DNA of 64,000 nt from Maricaulis sp963975345 (GCF_963975345.1 NZ_CAXBGE010000005.1:124001-188000), one strand, 5' to 3'. Positions 24,610 through 32,735 are shown, counted from the stretch's first letter. The notes: generated by a model not told the origin, from the sequence alone. Translations and numbers: made by a program.

Positions 24610-25586
24610 CAGACCGACTCCACATCGCGGTTCGCCCAGGCCGACTTCAGGTCGGCGAGGGTCACCTCGCGCTGGCGGCCTTCCGCCGTCAGGCGCGCGA
24701 GCTTGATCGTCATGTCGATCTGACCGAGCGCTCCCGGCTTCAGGCCGACACCGGTCAGAAACTCGACCTGTTTCGGATCGCTGACGCCCCAGGCCGTCAG
24801 AAAGGTGAGCAGGTCTTCCTTGCTCGGCTTGTCGCGGCGGATGCGGCGAAACACGCGGCGCCGAAGCTGACCATACCGGTCACCCTGCCCCCAGCTGGTG
24901 AAGCGGGCGTATGTCTCGCGATTGCCGACCAGGGCCACACCGCAGCCAAAATTATCGACGAAGTGGCGCAGCTGATTGATGGCGTCGTCTGACAGGTTCT
25001 GCGCCTCATCGACGATCAGCAGGGTGCCATCGCCGACCCGCTCGATCCGTTTTCCGATAGCCCGGACCAGCTTGCCCGCTGAGCGCTCCTCGACACTCAG
25101 ACCGGCGGCGATCTCCGTCAGCATATTGTGGATGGACCGCGTGTGCGGGCTCATCGTTACCAGATAGCTGTTGGGGCGGGTGGCGGCGTAGCGCCGGGCG
25201 GCCACCGTCTTGCCCATGCCAGCGTCGGCCGTGATCATGACCATTGCGGGCATGACCTGGGCAATCGACAGTGTCGAAAGGACGGATTGAGCGAAGTTCA
25301 ACTCCAGGAAGTCCGGCGAGACCGGGACGCTGGCCGCCAATTCCTCTACCGCATCGGCCTGATCGAGCCAGTTGCGGATCTTGCTGCTGACGGCATCGTA
25401 ATTGCCGGCATATTTGCCGCTCATCCACTGGCTGAGCGTACCTTGAGCAACGCCGCTTCGGCGCGAAATCTCTGCCTTGGACCAGCCGCGCGCTTCTGCG
25501 ATCGCGTCCACGCGCTTGACCAGGTCAGCCAGACCCTTGGCGTCCGATACTGGCGCGCCAGAGCTTGCCGTTGATGTGTCTACCAT
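24609..25586 (-). CDS. MuB-like AAA+ transposition target activator
   Basis: A 325-residue ATPase. An N-terminal HTH (SKAEISRRSGVAQGTLSQWMSG, about 36-57) is followed by an AAA+ core with Walker A ADAGMGKT at about 120-127 and Walker B LLIVDEAQ near 189-196; a VALVGNRE sensor-like stretch and an arginine-rich RRRVFRRIRR follow. This is the MuB layout. MuB binds target DNA, activates the transposase and gives target immunity. It lies 80 nt downstream of the transposase, as in Mu. Confidence 0.93.
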   Translation of the reverse strand: MVDTSTASSGAPVSDAKGLADLVKRVDAIAEARGWSKAEISRRSGVAQGTLSQWMSGKYAGNYDAVSSKIRNWLDQADAVEELAASVPVSPDFLELNFAQSVLSTLSIAQVMPAMVMITADAGMGKTVAARRYAATRPNSYLVTMSPHTRSIHNMLTEIAAGLSVEERSAGKLVRAIGKRIERVGDGTLLIVDEAQNLSDDAINQLRHFVDNFGCGVALVGNRETYARFTSWGQGDRYGQLRRRVFRRIRRDKPSKEDLLTFLTAWGVSDPKQVEFLTGVGLKPGALGQIDMTIKLARLTAEGRQREVTLADLKSAWANRDVESV

Positions 25587-25666
25587 TTATGTCTCTCCGT
25601 CTCGAATGGATGGCTTGCGCCGTTCAGCCCTCTCGCGTCCTTGCAGGGACGCGGGAGGGAATTTCG

Positions 25667-27598
25667 TCAGTCCCTCATCAAGCGTCGGCCCATCAGGCCG
25701 ACCACGTTCACGAAGGCGGCCTCGTCCTCGTCGGTCCACTCAGCGCGCTCGTCCGGTGGAGGGGTGCGGCCTTCCGCAGACGCCAGGCGTGTGACAGCGG
25801 GATAAATCGGGTCCTTGGTTTGATCGGCCATTGGCGGCGCATAGAGGCGCGCCAGCTCTTCCGGGCTGAGCTTGACGTGCATCTTCGCCAGCTCTCTTTG
25901 TGTCTTCAGGAAGTCACTGCGGGCCTTCTCATGACGCCGTGCTGCGTCGGCATCGAGGAAGTTGACCTCCTCAATCGCCCGCGCATCGCAGAGCTTCACG
26001 CCGTCCATCGCGAACACTTCGACCGGCCGCGCCAGGTCATCGGGGTCAAATCTCACGCACACCTTCTTGCCGGCGTGCTCGACCATGGCCTCAGACCAGT
26101 ACCGATTGCCCATCAGGTGAATTTCGCCGCTCGGCTTACGGGCCGTGATCGCCTCCGCCATCAACAGCCAGAGCGAGCGCTGAGCAGGCGCGGCGCGTCG
26201 AACAACCGTCGCCGCATCATTCATCGACGCCTCAAAGGTCGCATCAAAACTGCGGCCCTGCGTCGTGCTGGTGTTTCGCCCGGTTCGGGCATTGTGCTCC
26301 AGAATGTAACCATGCGCCGCGCGCCGGAACGTCTCGTAGTCCACTGCGCGGGCGCCATAATTGTCGGGCTTGGTCGTCGGGCTGTTGCCCGTATAGGCAC
26401 CGTGAAACACGGGATGCCTCGCGATATCGTCGCAGAGGTCGCGGAAGGCCCGCTCAATCGGCTTGGACTGGCCGGAATAGGGTTTTGCCCAGTGAACCTT
26501 CACGCCGAGCAGCGTCAAAAGCCCGTCCGGCTCATCATCGCGGATCTTGAAGCGGTAACGGCTCTTCTGTCCGCCCGTAATCCACTTCGACGCGAACGAC
26601 CGGCCGTTATCCAGCACGATATGTTCCGGGATGCCGTAGTGTTCGATCATGTCGCCAATGGCGAGCCGCACCGCGACCTTGTTCTCGGTTTCGTCGATCC
26701 GCCAGCCGACAAACTTGCCGGAATAGACGTCCTGCAGTGCCGTCAAAACGGGCCGGAACACCTTGCCATCAGGCCGCTTGACCATCACGTCGAACCGGTG
26801 GCCATCCATATTGACCACCTGCATCGCATGCAGCCCATTCTTCACGCGCAGCTGCGCGGGATAGAGCGCCTTGGCCATGTCGCGGCCTTCACGGCGAATG
26901 GCGACGACGCTTTGCTGCACCTCCGCCCCCAAACGCCGGCGCATCGCGCGGCTGGACGGTATCGGTGACCAGCCATTGGCTTCGGCCAGCTTCTTCAGGC
27001 GTCGATAGCAGGCATTGAAGCTTGGTTTCTCAGGCCGCAGAAAGTCAGCCTTGATCGTTTCGAGCGCTTTGGGGTGGCAGGGGCCGAACTGGGCCGTGGG
27101 TCGGTATCCGGGCGCCAGCGTTGGCAGCCAGTCCGTGTGCGGCACAGACCGCACCGAATCCCACCACCGCTGCAGCGAGCGGATCGAGACACCGGATATC
27201 GCCGCCTGTTCAGAGAAAGCCTCACCCTTGCTCGCCCCGCTCTTGACGCGCGCATTAAAGGCTTCGACCGCAGCCAGCCGGTCGGCGGCGACGTTGCGAT
27301 GTTTCTCGGAAAGGGCGCGAAAATGGTCCCACTTGGGGCCGGTCTGATGTTCCGTATCACTGACCAGGGCGCGCTCGCGGATCATCTCCTGCGCCTGCAC
27401 ACGCATCAGTGCACCGCGCACCTCCAGCGGCCACAGTGAGATATGATACTCCCAGCCGCGCGAGCCTTGCCGCGCCCTTTCATGGAGGTCGCGCCAGCCA
27501 GAGCGGATGACCAGGCCATTCCAACCCTTCTTCGTCGAGACTGGCGCGCCCGCAATATCCAGCTCAAGCACGTCGGCTATGGTGAACCACTCACGCAT
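25667..27598 (-). CDS. MuA-like DDE transposase
   Basis: A 643-residue protein. The N-terminus begins with a MuA-type winged-helix (MREWFTIADVLEL, STKKGWNGLVIRSG), then bipartite DNA-binding helices (RSLQRWWDSVR). The catalytic core has NMDGHRFD (D265), IVLDNGRSFAS (D330) and KPIERAF (E382), giving a DDE triad. A Mu-type C-terminal segment ends GRRLMRD. It catalyses strand transfer for integration and for replicative transposition in lytic growth. It is about the size of MuA (663). Confidence 0.95.
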   Translation of the reverse strand: MREWFTIADVLELDIAGAPVSTKKGWNGLVIRSGWRDLHERARQGSRGWEYHISLWPLEVRGALMRVQAQEMIRERALVSDTEHQTGPKWDHFRALSEKHRNVAADRLAAVEAFNARVKSGASKGEAFSEQAAISGVSIRSLQRWWDSVRSVPHTDWLPTLAPGYRPTAQFGPCHPKALETIKADFLRPEKPSFNACYRRLKKLAEANGWSPIPSSRAMRRRLGAEVQQSVVAIRREGRDMAKALYPAQLRVKNGLHAMQVVNMDGHRFDVMVKRPDGKVFRPVLTALQDVYSGKFVGWRIDETENKVAVRLAIGDMIEHYGIPEHIVLDNGRSFASKWITGGQKSRYRFKIRDDEPDGLLTLLGVKVHWAKPYSGQSKPIERAFRDLCDDIARHPVFHGAYTGNSPTTKPDNYGARAVDYETFRRAAHGYILEHNARTGRNTSTTQGRSFDATFEASMNDAATVVRRAAPAQRSLWLLMAEAITARKPSGEIHLMGNRYWSEAMVEHAGKKVCVRFDPDDLARPVEVFAMDGVKLCDARAIEEVNFLDADAARRHEKARSDFLKTQRELAKMHVKLSPEELARLYAPPMADQTKDPIYPAVTRLASAEGRTPPPDERAEWTDEDEAAFVNVVGLMGRRLMRD

Positions 27599-27604
27599 TC
27601 GCGA

Positions 27605-28048
27605 TCAGCCCTCCCGGCGCTTGCGGCCAAGGCCGAGAAAAGACAGCAGCGACGGGCGAAGGTCCGGGCCGGGCGCAGGCCGGGCCGTCGATGCGACCTC
27701 GGGGCCCTGCCGCTCGATAGTGATGAAGTCATCGCCGTTCAGCTTGGCTTCGAATTGCGCGATGAAGTCCGAGCCCAGCGCCGCCAGCTTCTGCTCGTCG
27801 ACATGGAGGCGGACCTTTATGGGTGCGGCCTTCATTTCAACCCGCTCGCGACGCCCTGTGACGACGTAGAGCGCGTCCAGGCCACTCTCGCTCCAGCGAG
27901 CTAGGTGCAAGGCTTTCGGAGAGGTCTTGCCCTTCTCCCATTCGACAAGCGCACGCTTCGAGGCACCGATCAGCCCAGCGAATGCACACTGGCTTGCGCC
28001 GAGACGAATGCGCTCTTCGCGCAACCTGCTCCCGATCAGCGCGGACAT
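27605..28048 (-). CDS. XRE-type helix-turn-helix early regulator
   Basis: A 147-residue protein with an N-terminal HTH (RLREERIRLGASQCAFAGLIGASKRALVEWEKG, about 8-40). The pattern ASQ..FA..IG.S..ALV.WE.G is the classic XRE type. The second half has a helical/charged region and a polar C-terminus. It lies between the Ner-like gene and the transposase, 6 nt before the latter. May help shut off the repressor or tune transposase. Confidence 0.8.
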   Translation of the reverse strand: MSALIGSRLREERIRLGASQCAFAGLIGASKRALVEWEKGKTSPKALHLARWSESGLDALYVVTGRRERVEMKAAPIKVRLHVDEQKLAALGSDFIAQFEAKLNGDDFITIERQGPEVASTARPAPGPDLRPSLLSFLGLGRKRREG

Positions 28049-28278
28049 CAGGCACGCCCCAGGGCTTCACTCATTCTCTCCGAGAGTGGCCGTTCTTCGA
28101 TCAGCCCCAACCGGACGGCGACGCGTCGCGAATCGCCGTGTTTGCCCTTAAGGCGGCCGGACAGCACGCCATAAATAACCGAAGATTCAACGCCCAATTC
28201 GAGCGCTATCTCTTTGATTTGCACGCCCGCATCCCGGAGTCGGGCGCGAACCTGTTTCGCTTTCTCGGTTCTTGTCAT
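28048..28278 (-). CDS. Ner/BcepMu gp16-type DNA-binding protein
   Basis: A 76-residue basic protein with an HTH (QIKEIALELGVESSVIYGVLSGRLKGKHGDSRRVAVRLGL). This matches the short phage-associated regulators of the BcepMu gp16 kind that occupy the ner slot. As first gene of the leftward operon it probably down-regulates the early promoter or the repressor. It overlaps the next gene by one base. Confidence 0.8.
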   Translation of the reverse strand: MTRTEKAKQVRARLRDAGVQIKEIALELGVESSVIYGVLSGRLKGKHGDSRRVAVRLGLIEERPLSERMSEALGRA

Positions 28279-28399
28279 ATCATCACCGTGTCAACAATCT
28301 AAATTGCGATTGTTTATGTGCTATCAATCGCATTAGCGATAGTCAATACACTTTTGCGCTTTTCCAGGCGCAAATGGGGTGATTTTATGAGGGCGGGTA
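28279..28399. promoter_or_regulatory. Divergent control region with multiple operator-like repeats
   Basis: The 121-base spacer between the repressor and the early operon is A+T rich and dense with inverted repeats. Pairs: AACAATC/GATTGTT (28293-28299, 28308-28314), TGCGATTG/CAATCGCA (28305-28312, 28325-28332), ATCGC/GCGAT (28327-28340) and TTTGCGC/GCGCAAA (28353-28359, 28368-28374). The overlaps and shared GATTG/GCGAT half-sites are what is expected for repressor and Ner binding sites. A TTGACT hexamer on the minus strand (near 28345) may be the early -35. Confidence 0.75.
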
Positions 28400-29020
28400 A
28401 TGTCAGAAGTTTCTGAGTTTCATCAACGGCTTAAGCTGGCTTCGCGTGGAGTCTCTCAGACAGAGCTAGCAAGGCGCACGGGCACCGCCCAAAGCGCTAT
28501 CAACAGGATATTTCGCGGTGGGGACCCTTCTTTCTCCACGCTTATGAGCATCGCAAGAGCCCTAGACGTGAAGGTGGCTTGGCTCGTCGGTGAAGCCGGC
28601 AAAGTCGGAGAATTGTCAGCCGATCAGGCGTCGATGCTGCTGGATAGTGTTGAGCAAATGCTGCAGGACACTGGCACAATCTCCGAGGACGCAGCCGAGA
28701 CCCTGTCGGTTATCGCAACAGATGGGGAAATGCCTGACCCTGTCCGAGCCAGAGCAGATCTCGCGCTACGGTTTGCGTTTCCAGGAAAGCCGGAGGGAGA
28801 TGCCGCAGAAAAGCGTCAGCTTGATCGCGGTCAACGCGTAAAACAGGAAATGAGGAAGGCCGAGGCCATCGTCTCCGATGCCGGCGCGGCGGCGGGCTGG
28901 ATGCCGCCAACTGAGATACGCAATCATCTAGTCAACTTGGTGCGTTTCTACAGGGTCGAGGGAGATTTCATCACGGTCCTGCTCTATGATCTCGCTCGCC
29001 TCATCCCTGACAAGGACTGA
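28400..29020 (+). CDS. Prophage repressor (XRE/cI-like HTH)
   Basis: A 206-residue protein with an N-terminal HTH (RGVSQTELARRTGTAQSAINRIFRGGDPSFSTLMSIARAL, residues about 17-55) followed by a helical region and a C-terminal domain without the Ser/Lys peptidase motif of LexA-like repressors. It is transcribed away from the early operon. By position it is the c repressor that maintains lysogeny. Lack of a self-cleavage motif suggests that induction, if any, is not by RecA-type autoproteolysis. Confidence 0.85.
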   Translation: MSEVSEFHQRLKLASRGVSQTELARRTGTAQSAINRIFRGGDPSFSTLMSIARALDVKVAWLVGEAGKVGELSADQASMLLDSVEQMLQDTGTISEDAAETLSVIATDGEMPDPVRARADLALRFAFPGKPEGDAAEKRQLDRGQRVKQEMRKAEAIVSDAGAAAGWMPPTEIRNHLVNLVRFYRVEGDFITVLLYDLARLIPDKD

Positions 29021-29105
29021 GCAGGCGATTACACGCTTCTCTTGGCCAGCCAACCCGTGCTACCGATACGTGTGAACATCAACCATGGCAAAGGGGACCA
29101 AGGTC

Positions 29106-29444
29106 ATGACACCGGAACAATATTTGATGATCGAATCGCGCGTCGCGGCTGAGGGAAAGAGTTCGGGCACAGCCTTCCTGCTCTGGTTCTGTCTCGGCCT
29201 CTTCAGCGCCCACCGCTTCTATCTCGGCCGGCCCGGCACCGCCTTTCTCCAGATCCTCGCCTGGTTCTGCTTCTTCTTCCCCGGCCTCATTTGGTGGATC
29301 ATCGACGCCTTCCTGATCTCTGAAATGATCAAGCGTGACAACGAGCGCCTCCGCGCCCGGCTTCAGTCCGACATTTCCATGCTCAGCGCCGCCCGCGAAC
29401 CAGCCCGTCCGGCTCCCGAGAAACCTGCCATTGAAACGGCCTGA
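29106..29444 (+). CDS. TM2-domain membrane protein
   Basis: A 112-residue protein (MTPEQYLMIESRV start) with two membrane helices (about 26-44 and 48-68), the conserved FSAHRFYLGRPG between them and WWIIDAFL at the end: the TM2 domain. Start at 29106 has AAGG nearby; an upstream ATG at 29085 is possible. It lies between repressor and terminator, so it is probably expressed in the lysogen; such genes can affect superinfection, but this is inference. Confidence 0.8.
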   Translation: MTPEQYLMIESRVAAEGKSSGTAFLLWFCLGLFSAHRFYLGRPGTAFLQILAWFCFFFPGLIWWIIDAFLISEMIKRDNERLRARLQSDISMLSAAREPARPAPEKPAIETA

Positions 29445-29467
29445 AAATGGCCTTTGAACTGGCATTT

Positions 29468-29506
29468 ATGGAGGACTGAAACAGCGCGTTTCAGGCCTCC
29501 ATTTTT
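29468..29506 (+). terminator. Intrinsic terminator after TM2 gene
   Basis: A 15-bp stem (ATGGAGGACTGAAAC paired with GTTTCAGGCCTCCAT, one mismatch), 5-base loop, followed by five T. Strong rho-independent terminator for the rightward repressor-TM2 transcript. Confidence 0.9.
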
Positions 29507-29550
29507 GACTGCCAAGGCTGCCCCGGAATCAGCACAAGTCGGTTGCACTT

Positions 29551-29664
29551 CGGTTACTCGTTGCAATCGCAACTATTTGCATATTACGCATTGTATTTAC
29601 TATGCTATTTCAGTTTTCCGCGACAGAATCGGGCGGTAACCTCGGAGCAAGTTATCGGTAACCG
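29551..29664. repeat. Candidate transposase end-binding sites
   Basis: Three copies of CGGTTAC: + strand at 29551-29557, and reversed at 29634-29640 and 29656-29662 (CGGTAACCG). The last two are 22 bp apart, and the first is about 80 bp away and inverted. Multiple spaced, mixed-orientation repeats near the end are typical of Mu attL (L1-L3), and this A+T-rich stretch lies just past the last phage gene. The consensus is short, so this is a candidate only. Confidence 0.4.
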
Positions 29665-29837
29665 AAAATCGCCGGTACGGGCCGCCATATCCCGCTTCCT
29701 AAAACGCGCTCATCGATTGCTATAGCTTGCATTTGAACGATGCGGCGTTCTGATAAAAGGCGAATTGAAGCTTTCAGCCGAGTTGCACCGTGCCTGGCCA
29801 GATTCCCCAAAGTTTGCCAAACAGCGCGGCACGCTTC

Positions 29838-29995
29838 TTTCCCGCACGTCCCACTCTAATTCCGCTGTAACCCACTGTTCCCGCGTCAGTTCCCGCGACA
29901 CTCCCGAGGTCCCCGGATAATCCCGGCATTTGCCATACCCCGTGTCCCGTTACAACGCCGGTCCATGTCCCGTTCGCGGACGGCCTTGTCCCCGC
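29838..29995 (-). repeat. Phased array of degenerate GGGA words (about 11-bp period)
   Basis: On the minus strand this stretch repeats words such as AACGGGACATG, AACGGGACACG, CGCGGGAACTG, ACGCGGGAACAG with GGGA/CGGGA spaced mostly 9-12 bases or a multiple of 11. About a dozen copies. The spacing is not a multiple of three, so it is a DNA-level repeat, not a coding one. It lies in the spacer between prophage end and guaB. See the + strand array at 30187-30252, which has a similar consensus in opposite orientation. Confidence 0.6.
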
Positions 29996-30186
29996 TGCCA
30001 TCGGGCGGGTTAAACTGGGCAGCGCCGCCGGGCATGCAGGGGGCGGAAGGGGGCGGGAGCGAAGGACAGATGGTGAAAATAGACGGTGTATATGAGGAGG
30101 TTTTCCATAGGCCATTAAAATAAAACGTGAAAAAATTCAGAAAGCCGAAAATGCCCCGTCACCGAACACCACCCCCAAAGTCTCCT

Positions 30187-30252
30187 AACGATACCCCAAC
30201 GACAGGTGAACGGCACACGAACGACAACTCAACGGCACACAAAGTCACAAAG
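30187..30252 (+). repeat. Tandem 11-bp AACG array upstream of guaB
   Basis: Six consecutive 11-base units, five starting with AACG: AACGATACCCC, AACGACAGGTG, AACGGCACACG, AACGACAACTC, AACGGCACACA, and a degenerate AAGTCACAAAG. Phase is exact. One helical turn per unit suggests a protein-binding array lying on one face of the DNA. Ends about 60 bases before the guaB -35. The rest of the 29445-30372 spacer holds no supported gene. Confidence 0.75.
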
Positions 30253-30314
30253 GTGAAACACGGCTCGAACGCCCGCCGCGCCAATCTGCCGCCCCTATCC
30301 CCCGCACTCCACAA

Positions 30315-30342
30315 TTGACCTTCGCGCCACACCTGTTATAGC
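30315..30342 (+). promoter_or_regulatory. Candidate guaB promoter
   Basis: TTGACC (30315-30320), 16 bases, TATAGC (30337-30342), then an AAGGAG ribosome site 6 nt before the guaB ATG at 30373. Good match to a housekeeping alphaproteobacterial promoter. Confidence 0.6.
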
Positions 30343-30372
30343 CGCGCCGCAAGCAGCGAAAAGGAGTCTCTG

Positions 30373-31842
30373 ATGGAGATTCGTGAAGGTTTGACCTTCG
30401 ATGACGTGCTCTTGCAGCCCGGCCCGTCCGACGTACTTCCCGCCGACGCCATCGTCTCGACACGCGTGGCGCGTGATTGTGGGCTCAACATTCCGATCAT
30501 GGCTGCGGCCATGGACACGGTGTCCGAAGCGCATATGGCGATTGCCATGGCGCAGGCTGGCGGGCTGGCGGTGATCCACCGCAATCTGACCATCGCCGAA
30601 CAGGCTGAAGAAGTTCGCCGCGTCAAACGGTTCGAAAGCGGCATGGTGGTCAATCCGGTGACGATTGCACCGGATGCGACCTTGGCTGAACTGCGCGCCC
30701 TGATGGCTGAACGCCGGATCTCCGGCATTCCCGTCGTTGAAGGCGCAGCACCGGGCAAGCCGGGCAAACTGGTCGGCATCATCACCAATCGCGATGTCCG
30801 CTTTGCTGATGATCCCAATGAAAAGGTTGGCAATCTGATGACGCGCGACGTCGTCACCGTGCTCGCCGGTGCCTCCCAGGACGAGGCGCGTGCCAAGCTG
30901 CACCGCCACCGCATCGAACGCGTGCTCGTCGTCGATGAAGACAATCGCTGCGTCGGCCTGATCACCGTCAAGGATATGGAAAAGGCGCAAGCCCATCCCA
31001 CCGCCGCCAAGGACCGCGAAGGCTCGCTTCGCTGTGCCGCCGCGACGACGGTTGGCGATAGTGGCTATGAGCGCTCAATGGCGCTGATCGAGGCTGGCGT
31101 CGATGTCGTGGTGATCGATACCGCCCACGGCCAGAGCTCCTCCGTGCTCGAACAGGTTACCCGCATTCGCAAGGCCTCCAATCTGGCCCGTATCGTTGCC
31201 GGCAATGTCGCCACCTATGACGGCGCCAAAGCGCTGATCGAGGCCGGGGCTGATTGCGTCAAGGTCGGGATCGGACCGGGCTCGATCTGCACGACGCGGA
31301 TCGTGGCCGGCGTTGGCGTGCCGCAATTGACTGCGATCATGGAAGCACGCAGGGCCGCCAATGGCACCGATGCCTGCATCATCGCCGATGGCGGCATCAA
31401 ATATTCCGGTGACATGGCCAAAGCGATCGCCGCCGGTGCCGATGCGATCATGGTGGGCTCACTTCTGGCCGGGACCGAAGAAGCCCCCGGCGAGGTTTTC
31501 CTCTATCAGGGCCGCTCCTATAAATCCTATCGCGGTATGGGATCCCTGGGCGCAATGGCGGCCGGCTCGGCCGATCGCTATTTCCAGAAGGATACCGAGC
31601 GCATGAAGCTCGTGCCCGAGGGCATTGAAGGCCAGGTGCCTTATAAGGGCGCCGTCGGTCCGATCCTGCACCAGATGGTCGGCGGTTTGCGCGCGGCGAT
31701 GGGCTATACCGGCTCGCGCACGATTGCCGACCTGCACGAGCGGGCGCAATTCGTGCGCATCACCAATGCCGGCCTGCGCGAAAGCCATGTCCACGACGTC
31801 AAGATCACCCGCGAAGCGCCGAATTATCCGACGCAGAGCTGA
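30373..31842 (+). CDS. guaB: IMP dehydrogenase
   Basis: A 489-residue cytosolic enzyme oxidising IMP to XMP with NAD, the committed step to GMP. Features: N-terminal LTFDDVLLQPGPSDVLP, two CBS domains (about 95-210), the phosphate loop and catalytic Cys in GIGPGSICTTR (about 302), and YRGMGSLGAM. Length is normal. AAGGAG ribosome site. guaA, the next enzyme, lies 5 kb downstream. Ends before a MAPEG gene. Confidence 0.98.
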   Translation: MEIREGLTFDDVLLQPGPSDVLPADAIVSTRVARDCGLNIPIMAAAMDTVSEAHMAIAMAQAGGLAVIHRNLTIAEQAEEVRRVKRFESGMVVNPVTIAPDATLAELRALMAERRISGIPVVEGAAPGKPGKLVGIITNRDVRFADDPNEKVGNLMTRDVVTVLAGASQDEARAKLHRHRIERVLVVDEDNRCVGLITVKDMEKAQAHPTAAKDREGSLRCAAATTVGDSGYERSMALIEAGVDVVVIDTAHGQSSSVLEQVTRIRKASNLARIVAGNVATYDGAKALIEAGADCVKVGIGPGSICTTRIVAGVGVPQLTAIMEARRAANGTDACIIADGGIKYSGDMAKAIAAGADAIMVGSLLAGTEEAPGEVFLYQGRSYKSYRGMGSLGAMAAGSADRYFQKDTERMKLVPEGIEGQVPYKGAVGPILHQMVGGLRAAMGYTGSRTIADLHERAQFVRITNAGLRESHVHDVKITREAPNYPTQS

Positions 31843-31956
31843 TTGCGACGGCAAGGCAAGCGACGGGCGCGTATGGCCTGTCTGCGCGTTTGTCGATTGA
31901 CCGGGACAGGGCTCGCAGCCTTGGCTCACACCCTCGTTTGAACAAGGATATTCGTG

Positions 31957-32373
31957 ATGAATTCTGCGCTGCTCATTCCGGTCTTCGTCCAGGTTGCTTT
32001 GACCTTTGTGCTCGTCTTCACCATGGGCGCAATGCGCTATCGCGCCACCACCTCCGGAAAGGTCAAGCCGGCCGATATCGTGCTCGGCCAGCGCGCTTGG
32101 CCGGTGCGGGTGCAACAGGTCTCGAATGCCTATGAAAACCAGCTCGCTTCGCCGCTGCTTTTCTATGCCGGCATCGCCTTTGCCCTGATCGCTGGCGCGA
32201 CCAGTGTTCTGCTCGTCGTGCTCGCCTGGGCCTATGTCGGGCTGCGCCTGCTGCACGCGCTGATCCATGTCACCAGCAATCATTTGCGTTCGCGTTTCAT
32301 GGCCTTTGCTGCCGGACTTCTGGTATTGCTGGGCTATTGGGTCGTATTTGCACTGGAATTGATGACGCGATGA
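31957..32373 (+). CDS. MAPEG family membrane protein
   Basis: A 138-residue integral membrane protein with four hydrophobic segments. The ANPVR-like region AYENQLASPLLFYAG and a late RLLHALIHVTSNHLRSRFMAF match MAPEG proteins, some of which have glutathione-dependent peroxidase or transferase activity. AAGGA lies 8 nt before the ATG at 31957; the codon just before is GTG. Its stop overlaps the next start (ATGA). Confidence 0.85.
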   Translation: MNSALLIPVFVQVALTFVLVFTMGAMRYRATTSGKVKPADIVLGQRAWPVRVQQVSNAYENQLASPLLFYAGIAFALIAGATSVLLVVLAWAYVGLRLLHALIHVTSNHLRSRFMAFAAGLLVLLGYWVVFALELMTR

Positions 32374-32735
32374 TGCAGGACCAACCGCCCCTCGAGACCG
32401 GCAAGGATGTGCTCTTCCTGCTCACAGGCGCTTGGGATGACGCGGCGGGCGGCCCCTGGCTGTGCGCCGATTGCTGCCTGATGGAAGGCGCCTTGCTGGT
32501 CAATCCGCATTGGCGCGAGGCGATCACCATCGTGCGGATCGACTATCCCCGGCCGCGTCCGGAAATCATCGCCCTGCTCGGCGAGGCGCACCAGAATGCG
32601 CCGACCCTGATCCTGTCCGCCGACACCAATGCCCATACCCAGGTGGAGACCGCGAATGATCGCCGTTTCCTGACCGACCCGAAAGCGATCTGCCACCAGC
32701 TCGCCACCACCTATGGCGGAGCCCAGCCAAAATGA
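32370..32735 (+). CDS. DUF3088 family protein
   Basis: A 121-residue protein. It has the DUF3088 arrangement: KDVLFLLTGAWDD at the start, CADCCLMEGALL, a RIDYPRPRPEIIALLGE stretch, and a C-terminal FLTDPKAICHQLA. The CxxC and thioredoxin-like order suggest a redox-fold protein without known function. Coupled by 4-nt overlaps to MAPEG and RsmB-like genes. Confidence 0.82.
   Translation: MMQDQPPLETGKDVLFLLTGAWDDAAGGPWLCADCCLMEGALLVNPHWREAITIVRIDYPRPRPEIIALLGEAHQNAPTLILSADTNAHTQVETANDRRFLTDPKAICHQLATTYGGAQPK

Larger units (their letters stand above)
1..29700 (-). mobile_element. Transposable Mu-like prophage with HK97/siphovirus virion genes (partial)
   Basis: A nearly continuous leftward gene run from a Ner-like regulator at 28278 to the window edge, with a divergent repressor at 28400. 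A DDE transposase and AAA+ partner, GemA, Mor-like, DUF3164, DUF2730 and DUF3486 proteins place it among transposable phages. Capsid, protease, tape measure and tail tip genes are of HK97/lambda style. The far end lies left of the window, so the terminal sequences and target duplication could not be compared. The right boundary is set at about 29.7 kb, after the phage-side terminator and candidate transposase sites, and is uncertain by a few hundred bases. No structural gene is visibly broken, so it may be intact. Confidence 0.9.

Noticed and set aside
25565..26968. A 467-codon open frame on the + strand
   Set aside because: Antisense to the transposase, whose DDE motifs and family match are clear.
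29774..30115. A 113-codon minus-strand frame through the GGGA array
   Set aside because: Product is glycine-rich and follows the DNA repeat; no ribosome site seen. Taken as non-coding.
30127..30318. A 63-codon GTG-started frame in the guaB spacer
   Set aside because: Spans the 11-bp array, lacks a good ribosome site, low-complexity basic product; the repeat period is not a codon multiple.
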